NCBI GenBank assembly: GCA_013362385.1
Contig: JABFWC010000360.1
Span: forward strand, 1 to 5,003
Length of the DNA: 5,003 nt
Direction: 5' to 3'
Source of the DNA: Pseudarthrobacter sp.
GTDB lineage: Bacteria > Actinomycetota > Actinomycetes > Actinomycetales > Micrococcaceae
The notes below the pieces were generated by a model. That model worked only from the letters and a program-made list of their open reading frames with translations. It was not told where the DNA came from and did no database searches. Below are positions 1-4,495 of the stretch, in pieces. Positions within the stretch are counted from its first letter, which is position 1; every line of letters begins with the position of its first letter. Made by a program: the position numbers and the translations under genes.

Positions 1-142
1 TATACGATCAACATGCGGTGTCTGGTTTTCGTCGCCGCGGAAATCAGTTTGGGCGGTAGCACCGGACATTAATAGGGCGTTTGGAAATTTGAACATTAAT
101 TGGGCCATGGGGTCATTACTTCGTCAACTGGGGGCGTAGCTA
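1..142. promoter_or_regulatory. AT-rich leader region upstream of the EAL gene
   Basis: This stretch has visibly lower GC than the rest of the window and carries no convincing gene. It includes an almost exact 13-base direct repeat, ACATTAAT(A/T)GGGC, at 66-78 and 93-105, so the copies are offset by 27 bases. A TTGAAC hexamer lies at 89-94, but no good -10 follows at normal spacing, so I do not place a promoter. It most likely holds the control region of the EAL gene. One frame is open from base 2 to a TAG at 137-139, but its composition is unlike the neighbouring genes. Confidence 0.4.
66..105. repeat. Direct repeat ACATTAAT(A/T)GGGC, two copies
   Basis: The copies are at 66-78 and 93-105 and differ at one base. 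Each contains the palindromic core ATTAAT. The offset of 27 bases is about two and a half helical turns. The pair lies 38 to 77 bases before the EAL start codon, where a regulator could bind, but I cannot name one. This is seen directly; a regulatory role is inference. Confidence 0.4.
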
Positions 143-1204
143 ATGTCGGTTCGAGTACAGGCATGGGGAATTATTGCCGCCGTATTGGCGGATACGGATC
201 CCGCGGGAGCCGCCGTCCGGCAGCGCCTGAGCAACAGCCTCGATGAGAATCCCGGCGTGCCTGAACGGGCATTGCTTGAATATCTGCTGGAATCCCGCCG
301 CAGCGGTGCCGGGGCCGGGGAGGCGCCGGAGGGCGGCCGGGACCTGAAGCTGACGCCGCCGGCCCTGCCGCCGCAGGTCGCGGAGCAGCTGGATGCCATC
401 CGCAGCATGTCCCGGATCAGCGCCCTGCTCGAGAATCAGATGCTGATGACCGCCTTCCAGCCTATTTACGGCCTGGAAGGAAAAGGGGTGGTGGGGGCCG
501 AAGGGCTTTCCCGCTTCGTCAGTGATGACGGCGCCGCTGCGGAGCTGTGGTTCGCGGAGGCAAATGCCGTGGGCCTGGGTGCCAACCTGGAATTTTCCGC
601 TTTGGGGTCCGCGGCCGCTGCTGCACGGGACCTGCCGGAGAGCCTGTATATATCCCTGAACATTTCGCCGACATCCTGCCTGGACCCGCGGCTGCCGGAG
701 TTGTTTGACCATATCGACCTCCCCATTAACCGGGTGGTCCTCGAATTGACCGAGGATATTCCGGAAGAGGAGTACCTGCAGTTCATCCTGGCGATAAACC
801 CGCTCCGGGAAAGAGGGCTGCGCATCGCCATCGACGACACCCACAGCGGAGCCGGCGCACTCAGCCGGATGCTCCACCTGCGCCCCGACTTCCTCAAGGT
901 GGGCCGCAACGTCATCGGCGGCGTCGACAACGACGGCCTGCAGCATGCCCTCGCGGCCTGCCTGGTTGACTTCACGGACCAGATCGGCATCACCCTCGTC
1001 GCCGAAGGCATCGAAACGGTGGGCGAACTCAAGGTCCTCACCGAGCTGGGCGTCAGCGCGGGGCAGGGCTACCTCCTGGGCCGGCCCTCGGTACGGCCCG
1101 AGGACTGGGCCAACTGGAACACCAGGCTGGACCTGGACGGGCTCAAGCGGCACGTTCCGGGCCCCGAAAAGTCGAGGACCGTCCGGCAGGGCAAAGAATC
1201 CTGA
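143..1204 (+). CDS. EAL-domain protein (cyclic-di-GMP phosphodiesterase family), 353 aa
   Basis: EAL domains hydrolyse cyclic-di-GMP to pGpG or, when degenerate, bind it as sensors. The domain spans about residues 98-325. Visible signatures are AFQPIY (104-109), a variant signature E120-G-L in place of E-A-L, N173 in SLNIS, E201 and E204 in ELTE, D231-D232, K252, E288 in VAEGIET and Q308 in GQGYLLGRP. The metal-binding and general-base positions are therefore mostly kept. Two spots depart from consensus: the usual DDFGTG loop reads DDTHSG, and the usual K-I-D reads K-V-G. Residues 1-95 form no domain I recognise and look partly helical, with a Gly/Ala-rich linker near 52-66. No GGDEF domain, membrane segment or signal peptide is visible, so it should be cytoplasmic. 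The ATG at 143 is the first start after an in-frame TAG at 137-139, with a modest GGGGG eight bases upstream. It appears monocistronic, ending at a hairpin. Family is near certain; enzymatic activity is not. Confidence 0.93.
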   Translation: MSVRVQAWGIIAAVLADTDPAGAAVRQRLSNSLDENPGVPERALLEYLLESRRSGAGAGEAPEGGRDLKLTPPALPPQVAEQLDAIRSMSRISALLENQMLMTAFQPIYGLEGKGVVGAEGLSRFVSDDGAAAELWFAEANAVGLGANLEFSALGSAAAAARDLPESLYISLNISPTSCLDPRLPELFDHIDLPINRVVLELTEDIPEEEYLQFILAINPLRERGLRIAIDDTHSGAGALSRMLHLRPDFLKVGRNVIGGVDNDGLQHALAACLVDFTDQIGITLVAEGIETVGELKVLTELGVSAGQGYLLGRPSVRPEDWANWNTRLDLDGLKRHVPGPEKSRTVRQGKES

Positions 1205-1210
1205 CGTGAT

Positions 1211-1241
1211 GCGGGCGGGGCGCGGCAAGCACCCCGCCCGC
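1211..1241. terminator. GC-rich hairpin between convergent EAL and DUF6480-like genes
   Basis: A perfect ten-base-pair stem pairs GCGGGCGGGG (1211-1220) with CCCCGCCCGC (1232-1241) around an 11-base loop. It starts six bases after the EAL stop and 14 bases before the stop of the opposing gene, so it can serve both strands. There is no real T-tract, which is common for actinobacterial terminators. Confidence 0.7.
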
Positions 1242-1255
1242 CTTCCGTTCCGCCA

Positions 1256-1492
1256 CTATTCGGAGTGGCCCTGGTCCCGGCTCATCTGGTCTTCGGCCGG
1301 CGGCGTCTCCCCCGGCGGAACTCCGCCTCCCGGTTCCAGGCCGGTGATGTTGCCTTCGGCCGGATCCGGGTTGGGCGATCCGCCCGCCTCCCTGCTGCGC
1401 TGCCGCTCGAGGTCGGGCTGGGCGGCGCCCACGTCGTCCTTGCCCGGCCGGTCAGGGTTTGCGGGGTCGTTTTCCGGATGGTAACTGCTCAC
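1256..1492 (-). CDS. DUF6480-like small hydrophilic protein, 78 aa
   Basis: The protein is short, highly polar and rich in Pro, Gly, Asp and Glu. Its hallmark is a stretch near residues 40-67 reading NPDPAEGN-ITGLEPGGGVPPGETPPAE, which I recognise from the actinobacterial DUF6480 family, whose function is unknown. The N-terminus (SSYHPENDPANPDRPGK) repeats the NPD theme. There is no signal peptide and no hydrophobic segment. I chose the GTG at 1490-1492 because a strong Shine-Dalgarno sequence (AGGAAGG on this strand, complement of 1501-1507) sits eight bases before it. It is divergent from the acidic small gene at 1626 and shares a 133-bp control region with it. Both proteins look disordered, which suggests but does not prove a common stress-related role. 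Family assignment is from memory of the GLEPGGGVPPGETPPAE motif. Confidence 0.8.
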   Translation of the reverse strand: MSSYHPENDPANPDRPGKDDVGAAQPDLERQRSREAGGSPNPDPAEGNITGLEPGGGVPPGETPPAEDQMSRDQGHSE

Positions 1493-1541
1493 GGTGCGGT
1501 CCTTCCTCTCCGGCTGCGGTTCGGTTCCCCAGCTCTGGACT

Positions 1542-1563
1542 AATTGTAAGCATGCTGATAATT
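1542..1563. promoter_or_regulatory. 22-bp imperfect palindrome, candidate operator with overlapping -10 elements
   Basis: Left arm AATTGTAAGC (1542-1551) and right arm GCTGATAATT (1554-1563) flank a central AT; eight of ten arm positions are symmetric, with the perfect core AGCATGCT at 1549-1556. It lies between two divergent genes and contains a -10-like hexamer on each strand, so a dimeric protein bound here could affect both genes. The symmetry is seen; the operator role is inference. Confidence 0.45.
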
Positions 1564-1610
1564 CTGGAGGAGTAGGGTCGCGCGCCGCGGGGGCGCCGGC
1601 TGGTGATCTC

Positions 1611-1618
1611 GGAAGGAG
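1611..1618 (+). promoter_or_regulatory. Ribosome binding site GGAAGGAG fixing the start at 1626
   Basis: GGAAGGAG is a strong Shine-Dalgarno match with seven bases between it and the ATG at 1626. The reading frame is open further upstream, to about 1494, but none of the earlier possible starts has such a site, so this decides the start of the acidic small protein. Confidence 0.8.
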
Positions 1619-1625
1619 CAGTCAC

Positions 1626-2069
1626 ATGGGAATCGGCGACAGCATCGGCAAGGCAGCAGAGAACGCCATGGAGGATCTGGCCGGGACATCCAAGCCCACT
1701 GAGAAGCTGAATGTGCCCGACCCCACGGACCCCAATGACGACGTGGAGGTCCACTCGTCCCTGAGCGAGGGCTCCAACGCCATGGAGGCTGAAAAGCAGA
1801 AGGCGCCCGGCCTCAAGGCGGGCCCGGCACCGGATCCGGTGTCCAGCAGGCCGCTGGGCGGGGACGCTGATGACAGCGGCACGGACGAAGGGGCCGACGA
1901 CGCCGGCCTGGCCGGGCCCGCGACAGCTCCCGGCGGCGTGGCAGAGTCAGCCCAGGAGGACGGCGTCCCGGGCGTGGCCGGCGGGCTGCCGGAGGGCGAC
2001 CCGGACGAGCTGCGGGCCGATCCCTCCGAAGGCGACCAGGACCCGTCGAGCAGCACCGGACGCAGCTAA
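1626..2069 (+). CDS. Acidic, low-complexity small protein with CsbD-like N-terminus, 147 aa
   Basis: The first residues, MGIGDSIGKAAENAMEDLAG, resemble the start of CsbD-type stress proteins (MGxGDKIxxAAE...). The similarity fades after about 25 residues and no full CsbD domain is present. The rest is strongly acidic and low in complexity: PDPTDPNDDVEV near residues 31-42, a Pro/Gly/Lys stretch near 57-75, then Asp/Gly/Ala/Ser-rich sequence to the end. There are no Cys or Trp residues and no membrane segment or signal peptide, so a soluble, largely disordered protein is expected. The ATG at 1626 is chosen for its strong ribosome binding site. It is divergent from the DUF6480-like gene and convergent with the phosphodiesterase gene, with a hairpin right after its stop. 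A stress or desiccation role is a guess based on composition; the function is unknown. Confidence 0.78.
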   Translation: MGIGDSIGKAAENAMEDLAGTSKPTEKLNVPDPTDPNDDVEVHSSLSEGSNAMEAEKQKAPGLKAGPAPDPVSSRPLGGDADDSGTDEGADDAGLAGPATAPGGVAESAQEDGVPGVAGGLPEGDPDELRADPSEGDQDPSSSTGRS

Positions 2070-2070
2070 A

Positions 2071-2100
2071 CCGGTCGCCGGCCGCCCCGGCCGGGACCGG
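2071..2100. terminator. Bidirectional hairpin between convergent genes
   Basis: The outer stem CCGGTC (2071-2076) pairs with GACCGG (2095-2100). The inner stem CCGGCC (2078-2083) pairs with GGCCGG (2089-2094), leaving one bulged G at 2077 and the loop GCCCC. This gives twelve base pairs. It fills most of the 33-base gap between the acidic gene stop and the phosphodiesterase stop. On the minus strand the hairpin is followed by TTTAGC, a weak T-run. It is a likely terminator for both genes. Confidence 0.72.
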
Positions 2101-2102
2101 AA

Positions 2103-2915
2103 TCAGGCGGGTGGCCCGGCGGGCCACTCGCCCCGTTGCATGAGCACTTCACGGAGCAGGTCCGCGCGGTCCGTGACGATGCCGTCCACGCCCAGGCGCA
2201 GGAGGCGGTGCATCTCGTCTGCCTCATTAATGGTCCAGACGTGCACCACCAGGCCCAGGGCATGGGCGCGCCGGATGAAGCCGGAGGTGACCACGGGGAT
2301 ACGCCCGTAGCGGACCGGGACCTGCAGGGCGTGCACATCACGGAGGACCCGGCGCATCAGCGGCCGGAAGAGCGGGCCGGGAAGCAGCGGGCCCAGAAAC
2401 GTGAACAGGGCAGTGGAGGCTACTCCCGCGGATGATGCAACCGGCCGGCTCAGCAGCTTCAGCACTGCGCGCCGCCGGCGGTCCGAAAAGCTTGTGACCA
2501 GCACCCGGTGGTGCACCTGGTGCCGCTCGATGGCTGCGGCCGTGCTGCGGACCGAACCCCAGTCCTTGACGTCGAGGTTCAGCCGGGCGTCCGGGAGTTC
2601 GGTGACCAGCTCGTCGAAGGTCGGAATGGGTTCGCGCCCGTTGATCCTGGCCCGGGCCACGTCCTCCGCGGCGAGTTCCGCCACCCGGCCGCGGCCGTCC
2701 GTGACGCGGTCCAGCGTCTCGTCGTGGAAAAGCAGCAGTACACCGTCGGCCGTCGTATGCACGTCGGTCTCCAGGTACCGGAAGCCGAGGTCCGCGCCGG
2801 CCCGGAACGCGGCCATCGAATTCTCCAGCCCCTCAGCCGAAAACCCGCGGTGGGCCATCGGGATGGGAAGCCGCCGGCCGCCGTCGTCCGGGTGCTGGAA
2901 GAAGGGCAGGGTCAC
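2103..2915 (-). CDS. Glycerophosphodiester phosphodiesterase (GDPD, UgpQ-like), 270 aa
   Basis: The enzyme hydrolyses glycerophosphodiesters, the deacylated phospholipid head groups, to glycerol-3-phosphate and an alcohol, using a metal ion in a TIM barrel. The GDPD signature is complete: H22-R23-G24 with E31-N32 (AEGLENS in place of PENT), metal ligands E49 and D51 in ETDVH, the second catalytic histidine H64 in LLFHDETLDRVTDG, K117 in LNLDVKD, WTIN at 227-230 and VDGIVTDR at 243-250. Length fits the cytoplasmic family. There is no signal peptide; a hydrophobic patch at 169-190 is too proline- and arginine-broken to be a clear membrane helix. The start is GTG at 2913-2915, with no Shine-Dalgarno sequence, but a TACGCT lies exactly six bases upstream, which points to a leaderless mRNA. 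An internal ATG at residue 20 is unlikely because it would remove residues just before HRG and also lacks a site. It converges with the acidic gene. Confidence 0.95.
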   Translation of the reverse strand: MTLPFFQHPDDGGRRLPIPMAHRGFSAEGLENSMAAFRAGADLGFRYLETDVHTTADGVLLLFHDETLDRVTDGRGRVAELAAEDVARARINGREPIPTFDELVTELPDARLNLDVKDWGSVRSTAAAIERHQVHHRVLVTSFSDRRRRAVLKLLSRPVASSAGVASTALFTFLGPLLPGPLFRPLMRRVLRDVHALQVPVRYGRIPVVTSGFIRRAHALGLVVHVWTINEADEMHRLLRLGVDGIVTDRADLLREVLMQRGEWPAGPPA

Positions 2916-2921
2916 ACTGCG

Positions 2922-2927
2922 AGCGTA
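2922..2927 (-). promoter_or_regulatory. Candidate leaderless -10 element (TACGCT) of the GDPD gene
   Basis: On the minus strand TACGCT fits the actinobacterial -10 pattern TAnnnT, and its last base is six bases before the GTG start codon. Transcription would then begin at or next to the G of GTG. This agrees with the lack of a Shine-Dalgarno sequence. No -35 match is evident. Confidence 0.35.
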
Positions 2928-2964
2928 CCCCGGACCCGCCGCCCAGCAGCGATCGGTCCCGCAT

Positions 2965-3229
2965 TCAGTCCAGGCAGCCGGTCTCCCCGCAGGGGACGAT
3001 GTCCACGCCGTCGCCGCAGTGCAGCATCGTGCGGCCGCGCACCGCCGTCGAGGTGGACCCAGACAGCGGTGTGGTCTGCAGTGATGGTGTCGACGATGCC
3101 GCCCGTTTCAAAGCCCGGGGAGAGCAGGACGCGGACCCGGTCGCCCTGGCGCAGCTGTTTCCAGTGCGGAGCGGGCAGTGCTGTGCGCAGCGGGGCGTCC
3201 GCCGCCTGGTGCCTGGCATTCCTTGCCAT
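2965..3229 (-). pseudogene. Small conserved-type protein (about 87 aa) interrupted by a +1 frameshift near 3040
   Basis: The gene starts at ATG 3227-3229, with a GGGGG-type ribosome binding site (complement of 3236-3241) six bases upstream. It reads well for 63 codons: WKQLRQGDRVRVLLSPGF near 23-40, then GGIVDTITADHTAVWVHLDGG at 43-63. Without a shift the frame runs on to 2912 as an Arg-rich tail with poor third-base GC (about 60%). Skipping one base at about 3040 gives a continuation RGRTMLHCGDGVDIVPCGETGCLD and a stop at 2965-2967, with every third base G or C. So the ancestral protein probably had about 87 residues, and one extra base breaks it. The pattern GDRVRV...GGIVDT...WVHLDGGRGRTMLHCGDGVDI suggests a small beta-rich fold, perhaps SH3-like; I cannot assign a function. 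Either a real mutation or a sequence error would explain it. Confidence 0.65.
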
Positions 3230-3320
3230 CGGTAACCCCCTATGAGCCGCAGGAAAGGTGCCTGCTTCGCTGCACGCTACGGGGGAAAGGTAAACGCCAG
3301 GTGAGCGCCAGCTGGAAGAA
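3230..3320. other. Short intergenic region between HAD gene and frameshifted small gene
   Basis: These 91 bases carry the ribosome binding site of the small gene near 3236-3241 and two copies of GGAAAGGT (3252-3259 and 3284-3291, + strand). I see no convincing hairpin with a T-run after the HAD stop and no clear promoter, so cotranscription of the HAD gene and the small gene is possible. Confidence 0.35.
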
Positions 3321-4139
3321 TCAGGAAAACTGGACGCCGAGTGCGGCGAGCCTGGCCTCGAGAACCTGGGCCACGCCGTCGTCGTCAAAATGCGGTGCCT
3401 GCCGGTCCGCCGCACGGATGGCATCCGGATGTCCACTGGCCATCGCGTAGCCGTGGCCGGCCCAGCGGAGCATTTCGATGTCGTTGGGCATGTCGCCGAA
3501 CGCCACCACGTCCGCGGCGTCGATGCCCAGCCCCGCAGCGTACTCGGCCAGGGTCACGGCCTTGTTGACTCCCGGCACGGACAGTTCCAGCATGGCGACG
3601 CCGGGCGAGGAGTGGGTGGCCGAGGCCAGGTGTGCGACGGCGGGCCCCACCTCAGCGAGGAATTCGTCGGGTGTGCCGTCCCGGACGATGGCCAGGAATT
3701 TCACCACGGAATCGTCGTTGACCAGGGTTTCCGCCAACGGCGCCGGAGTGAATTCGGCCAGCAGCTCGCTGGATTCATTCTCGATAAAGCCCGGCTCGAG
3801 ATGGAACCGGGTGAGCGTTTCGGCGGCGAACACCGCGGCGGGGCGGAGCTTTTTGATGATGCGGCGGGTTTCCAGGACGGCGTCGAGGGCGAGCGTGCGG
3901 GCGGAGACCAGGTGGTCCGCCTCAAGGTCCCAGACCACTGCGCCGTTCGAACAGATCACGCGGCCGGTGTGGCCCAGTTGCTCCTCGAGCGGGTGCAGCC
4001 AGCGCGGCGGCCGGCCGGTGACGAAGACGAGTTCGACGCCGGCGTCCCGGCAGGCGTGGAAGGCGCGGATGGTGCGGGGGCTGATTTTCCCGTCGTGCCC
4101 GAGGATCGTTCCGTCGATATCGCTTGCAACCAGCCGCAT
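3321..4139 (-). CDS. Cof-type HAD-family hydrolase (phosphatase), 272 aa
   Basis: Haloacid dehalogenase phosphatases of the Cof (IIB) subfamily act on small phosphorylated metabolites such as sugar phosphates; the substrate here cannot be predicted. All four HAD motifs are present: D7-I-D9-G-T with nucleophile D7 and acid/base D9, T41 in VFVTGR, K193 in VNKAVTL, and GDMPND at 215-220 with D216 and D220 as magnesium ligands. CSNGAVVWD at 63-71 and GYAMASGHPDA near 230-240 are typical of Cof proteins, and the end has DDGVAQVL. The cap domain lies between motifs II and III. Length matches the family, with no signal peptide. The ATG at 4137-4139 lacks a spaced Shine-Dalgarno sequence, but TAGACT ends six bases before it, suggesting a leaderless transcript. 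The frameshifted small gene lies 91 bases downstream on the same strand. Confidence 0.95.
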   Translation of the reverse strand: MRLVASDIDGTILGHDGKISPRTIRAFHACRDAGVELVFVTGRPPRWLHPLEEQLGHTGRVICSNGAVVWDLEADHLVSARTLALDAVLETRRIIKKLRPAAVFAAETLTRFHLEPGFIENESSELLAEFTPAPLAETLVNDDSVVKFLAIVRDGTPDEFLAEVGPAVAHLASATHSSPGVAMLELSVPGVNKAVTLAEYAAGLGIDAADVVAFGDMPNDIEMLRWAGHGYAMASGHPDAIRAADRQAPHFDDDGVAQVLEARLAALGVQFS

Positions 4140-4145
4140 CCTGCA

Positions 4146-4151
4146 AGTCTA
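4146..4151 (-). promoter_or_regulatory. Candidate leaderless -10 element (TAGACT) of the HAD gene
   Basis: TAGACT on the minus strand fits TAnnnT and ends six bases before the ATG, the same geometry as at the GDPD gene. Transcription starting at the A of ATG would give a leaderless mRNA. A TTGGAA lies upstream but about 25 bases away, too far for a normal -35. Confidence 0.35.
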
Positions 4152-4222
4152 CGTGGGGATCCGCTGCCCTCGTGCGTTCCAACAGGCACCGTGGACGAAC
4201 ACACCACCGGCTGGTCCCGGCA

Positions 4223-4404
4223 TCAGGGAATGCTGGTCGCCGCTTCCACCGACAGGAGCCTGCCGTAGTTCACGCACGTGATCGGGTTTTCGTTCACGCG
4301 CACGCGCCCGCCCTGAATGGGGACGCGGCCCGTCAGGGAAAGCTCGCGTGGGCGGGCAGGACCAGTGTTTCGCCGTCGAACCGCGTCCCTTCGCATCCCG
4401 GCAT
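4223..4404 (-). pseudogene. Short coding remnant (about 60 aa) with a frame disruption near 4340
   Basis: From ATG 4404 one frame reads MPGCEGTRFDGETLVLPAHASF and stops at 4333-4335. A second frame then continues SLTGRVPIQGGRVRVNENPI and TCVNYGRLLSVEAATSIP to a stop at 4223-4225. Adding one base in the TTT/CCC run at about 4336-4341 joins them into a protein of about 60 residues. The second part shows a coding composition: third positions about 87% GC, against about 60% and 50% at first and second. I do not recognise the family; it has a glycine- and valine-rich beta-type look. No strong ribosome binding site is seen, only G-rich sequence, and the start is uncertain. It lies between umuD (divergent) and the HAD gene (83 bases downstream, same strand). 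It could be a pseudogene, a sequence error or, less likely, chance open frames. Confidence 0.45.
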
Positions 4405-4436
4405 CCATTCCCGCCCGCCCCTGGAGGGGGTGCGGT

Positions 4437-4459
4437 TTGTCAGCGCCCGGAGCTACACT
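4437..4459 (+). promoter_or_regulatory. RecA-NDp-type (PafBC-dependent) promoter of umuD
   Basis: The published actinobacterial RecA-NDp consensus is TTGTCRGTG, eight bases, then TAnnnT. Here TTGTCAGCG (4437-4445), eight bases (4446-4453) and TACACT (4454-4459) match with a single mismatch (C for T at 4444) and exact spacing. This promoter type is activated by PafBC and works independently of LexA/RecA after DNA damage. Transcription would start near 4465-4467, giving a leader of about 30 bases before the GTG of umuD. Confidence 0.8.
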
Positions 4460-4467
4460 GAAATCAT

Positions 4468-4481
4468 CGAACATATTTTCG
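4468..4481. promoter_or_regulatory. LexA (SOS) box overlapping the umuD transcription start
   Basis: CGAACATATTTTCG matches the Gram-positive/actinobacterial LexA site CGAAC-N4-GTTCG with one mismatch (T for G). Perfect five-base arms TCGAA and TTCGA flank it at 4467-4482. It lies right at and after the predicted start of transcription, a position suited to repression, and 14 bases before the umuD start codon. RecA-stimulated LexA cleavage should release it. Confidence 0.85.
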
Positions 4482-4495
4482 AATAAGGGTGTGTT

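Larger units (their letters stand above)
1493..1625. promoter_or_regulatory. Divergent intergenic control region
   Basis: These 133 bases separate the start codons of two oppositely transcribed small genes and must carry both promoters. The region holds a Shine-Dalgarno sequence at each end and a central 22-base imperfect palindrome (listed separately). Hexamers resembling -10 elements occur on both strands inside the palindrome: GATAAT at 1557-1562 on + and TACAAT (complement of 1543-1548) on -. I find no convincing -35 for either. Confidence 0.5.

Noticed and set aside
2..139. Open frame in the same phase as the EAL gene, ending at TAG 137-139; possible tail of an upstream gene
   Set aside because: Its composition is AT-rich and unlike the genes here, and it has no recognisable motif. 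It also contains both copies of the direct repeat, so a control region is more likely.
140..1228. Long minus-strand open frame of 362 codons opposite the EAL gene
   Set aside because: It is the mirror of a GC-rich gene. The + strand reading shows all EAL motifs, while this one has no recognisable motif.
1566..1572. GGAGGAG as a ribosome binding site for another short gene
   Set aside because: No ATG, GTG or TTG follows at a suitable distance with a meaningful frame.
1494..1625. Upstream extension of the acidic protein gene by 44 codons
   Set aside because: The strong ribosome binding site at 1611-1618 and the CsbD-like MGIGDSIGKAAE start fix the start at 1626; the extension would also cross the divergent promoter region.
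2226..2235. CATTAATGG resembling the repeat seen at 66-105
   Set aside because: It lies inside the GDPD coding sequence (the WTINEADE codons) and is explained by the protein.
3040..3043. Programmed +1 frameshift site
   Set aside because: There is no slippery sequence, rare codon or stop codon at the junction, so a simple insertion or sequence error is more likely.
2401..3245. Long + strand open frames opposite the GDPD gene
   Set aside because: They have no motifs, and the minus strand carries a complete GDPD signature.
3390..4281. Two long + strand open frames opposite the HAD gene
   Set aside because: Both are shadows of the HAD gene, whose four catalytic motifs are intact on the minus strand.
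4418..4429. Inverted repeat CCCCTGGAGGGG as a possible terminator
   Set aside because: Only five base pairs with a two-base loop and no T-run; sterically poor and not placed at the end of a gene.
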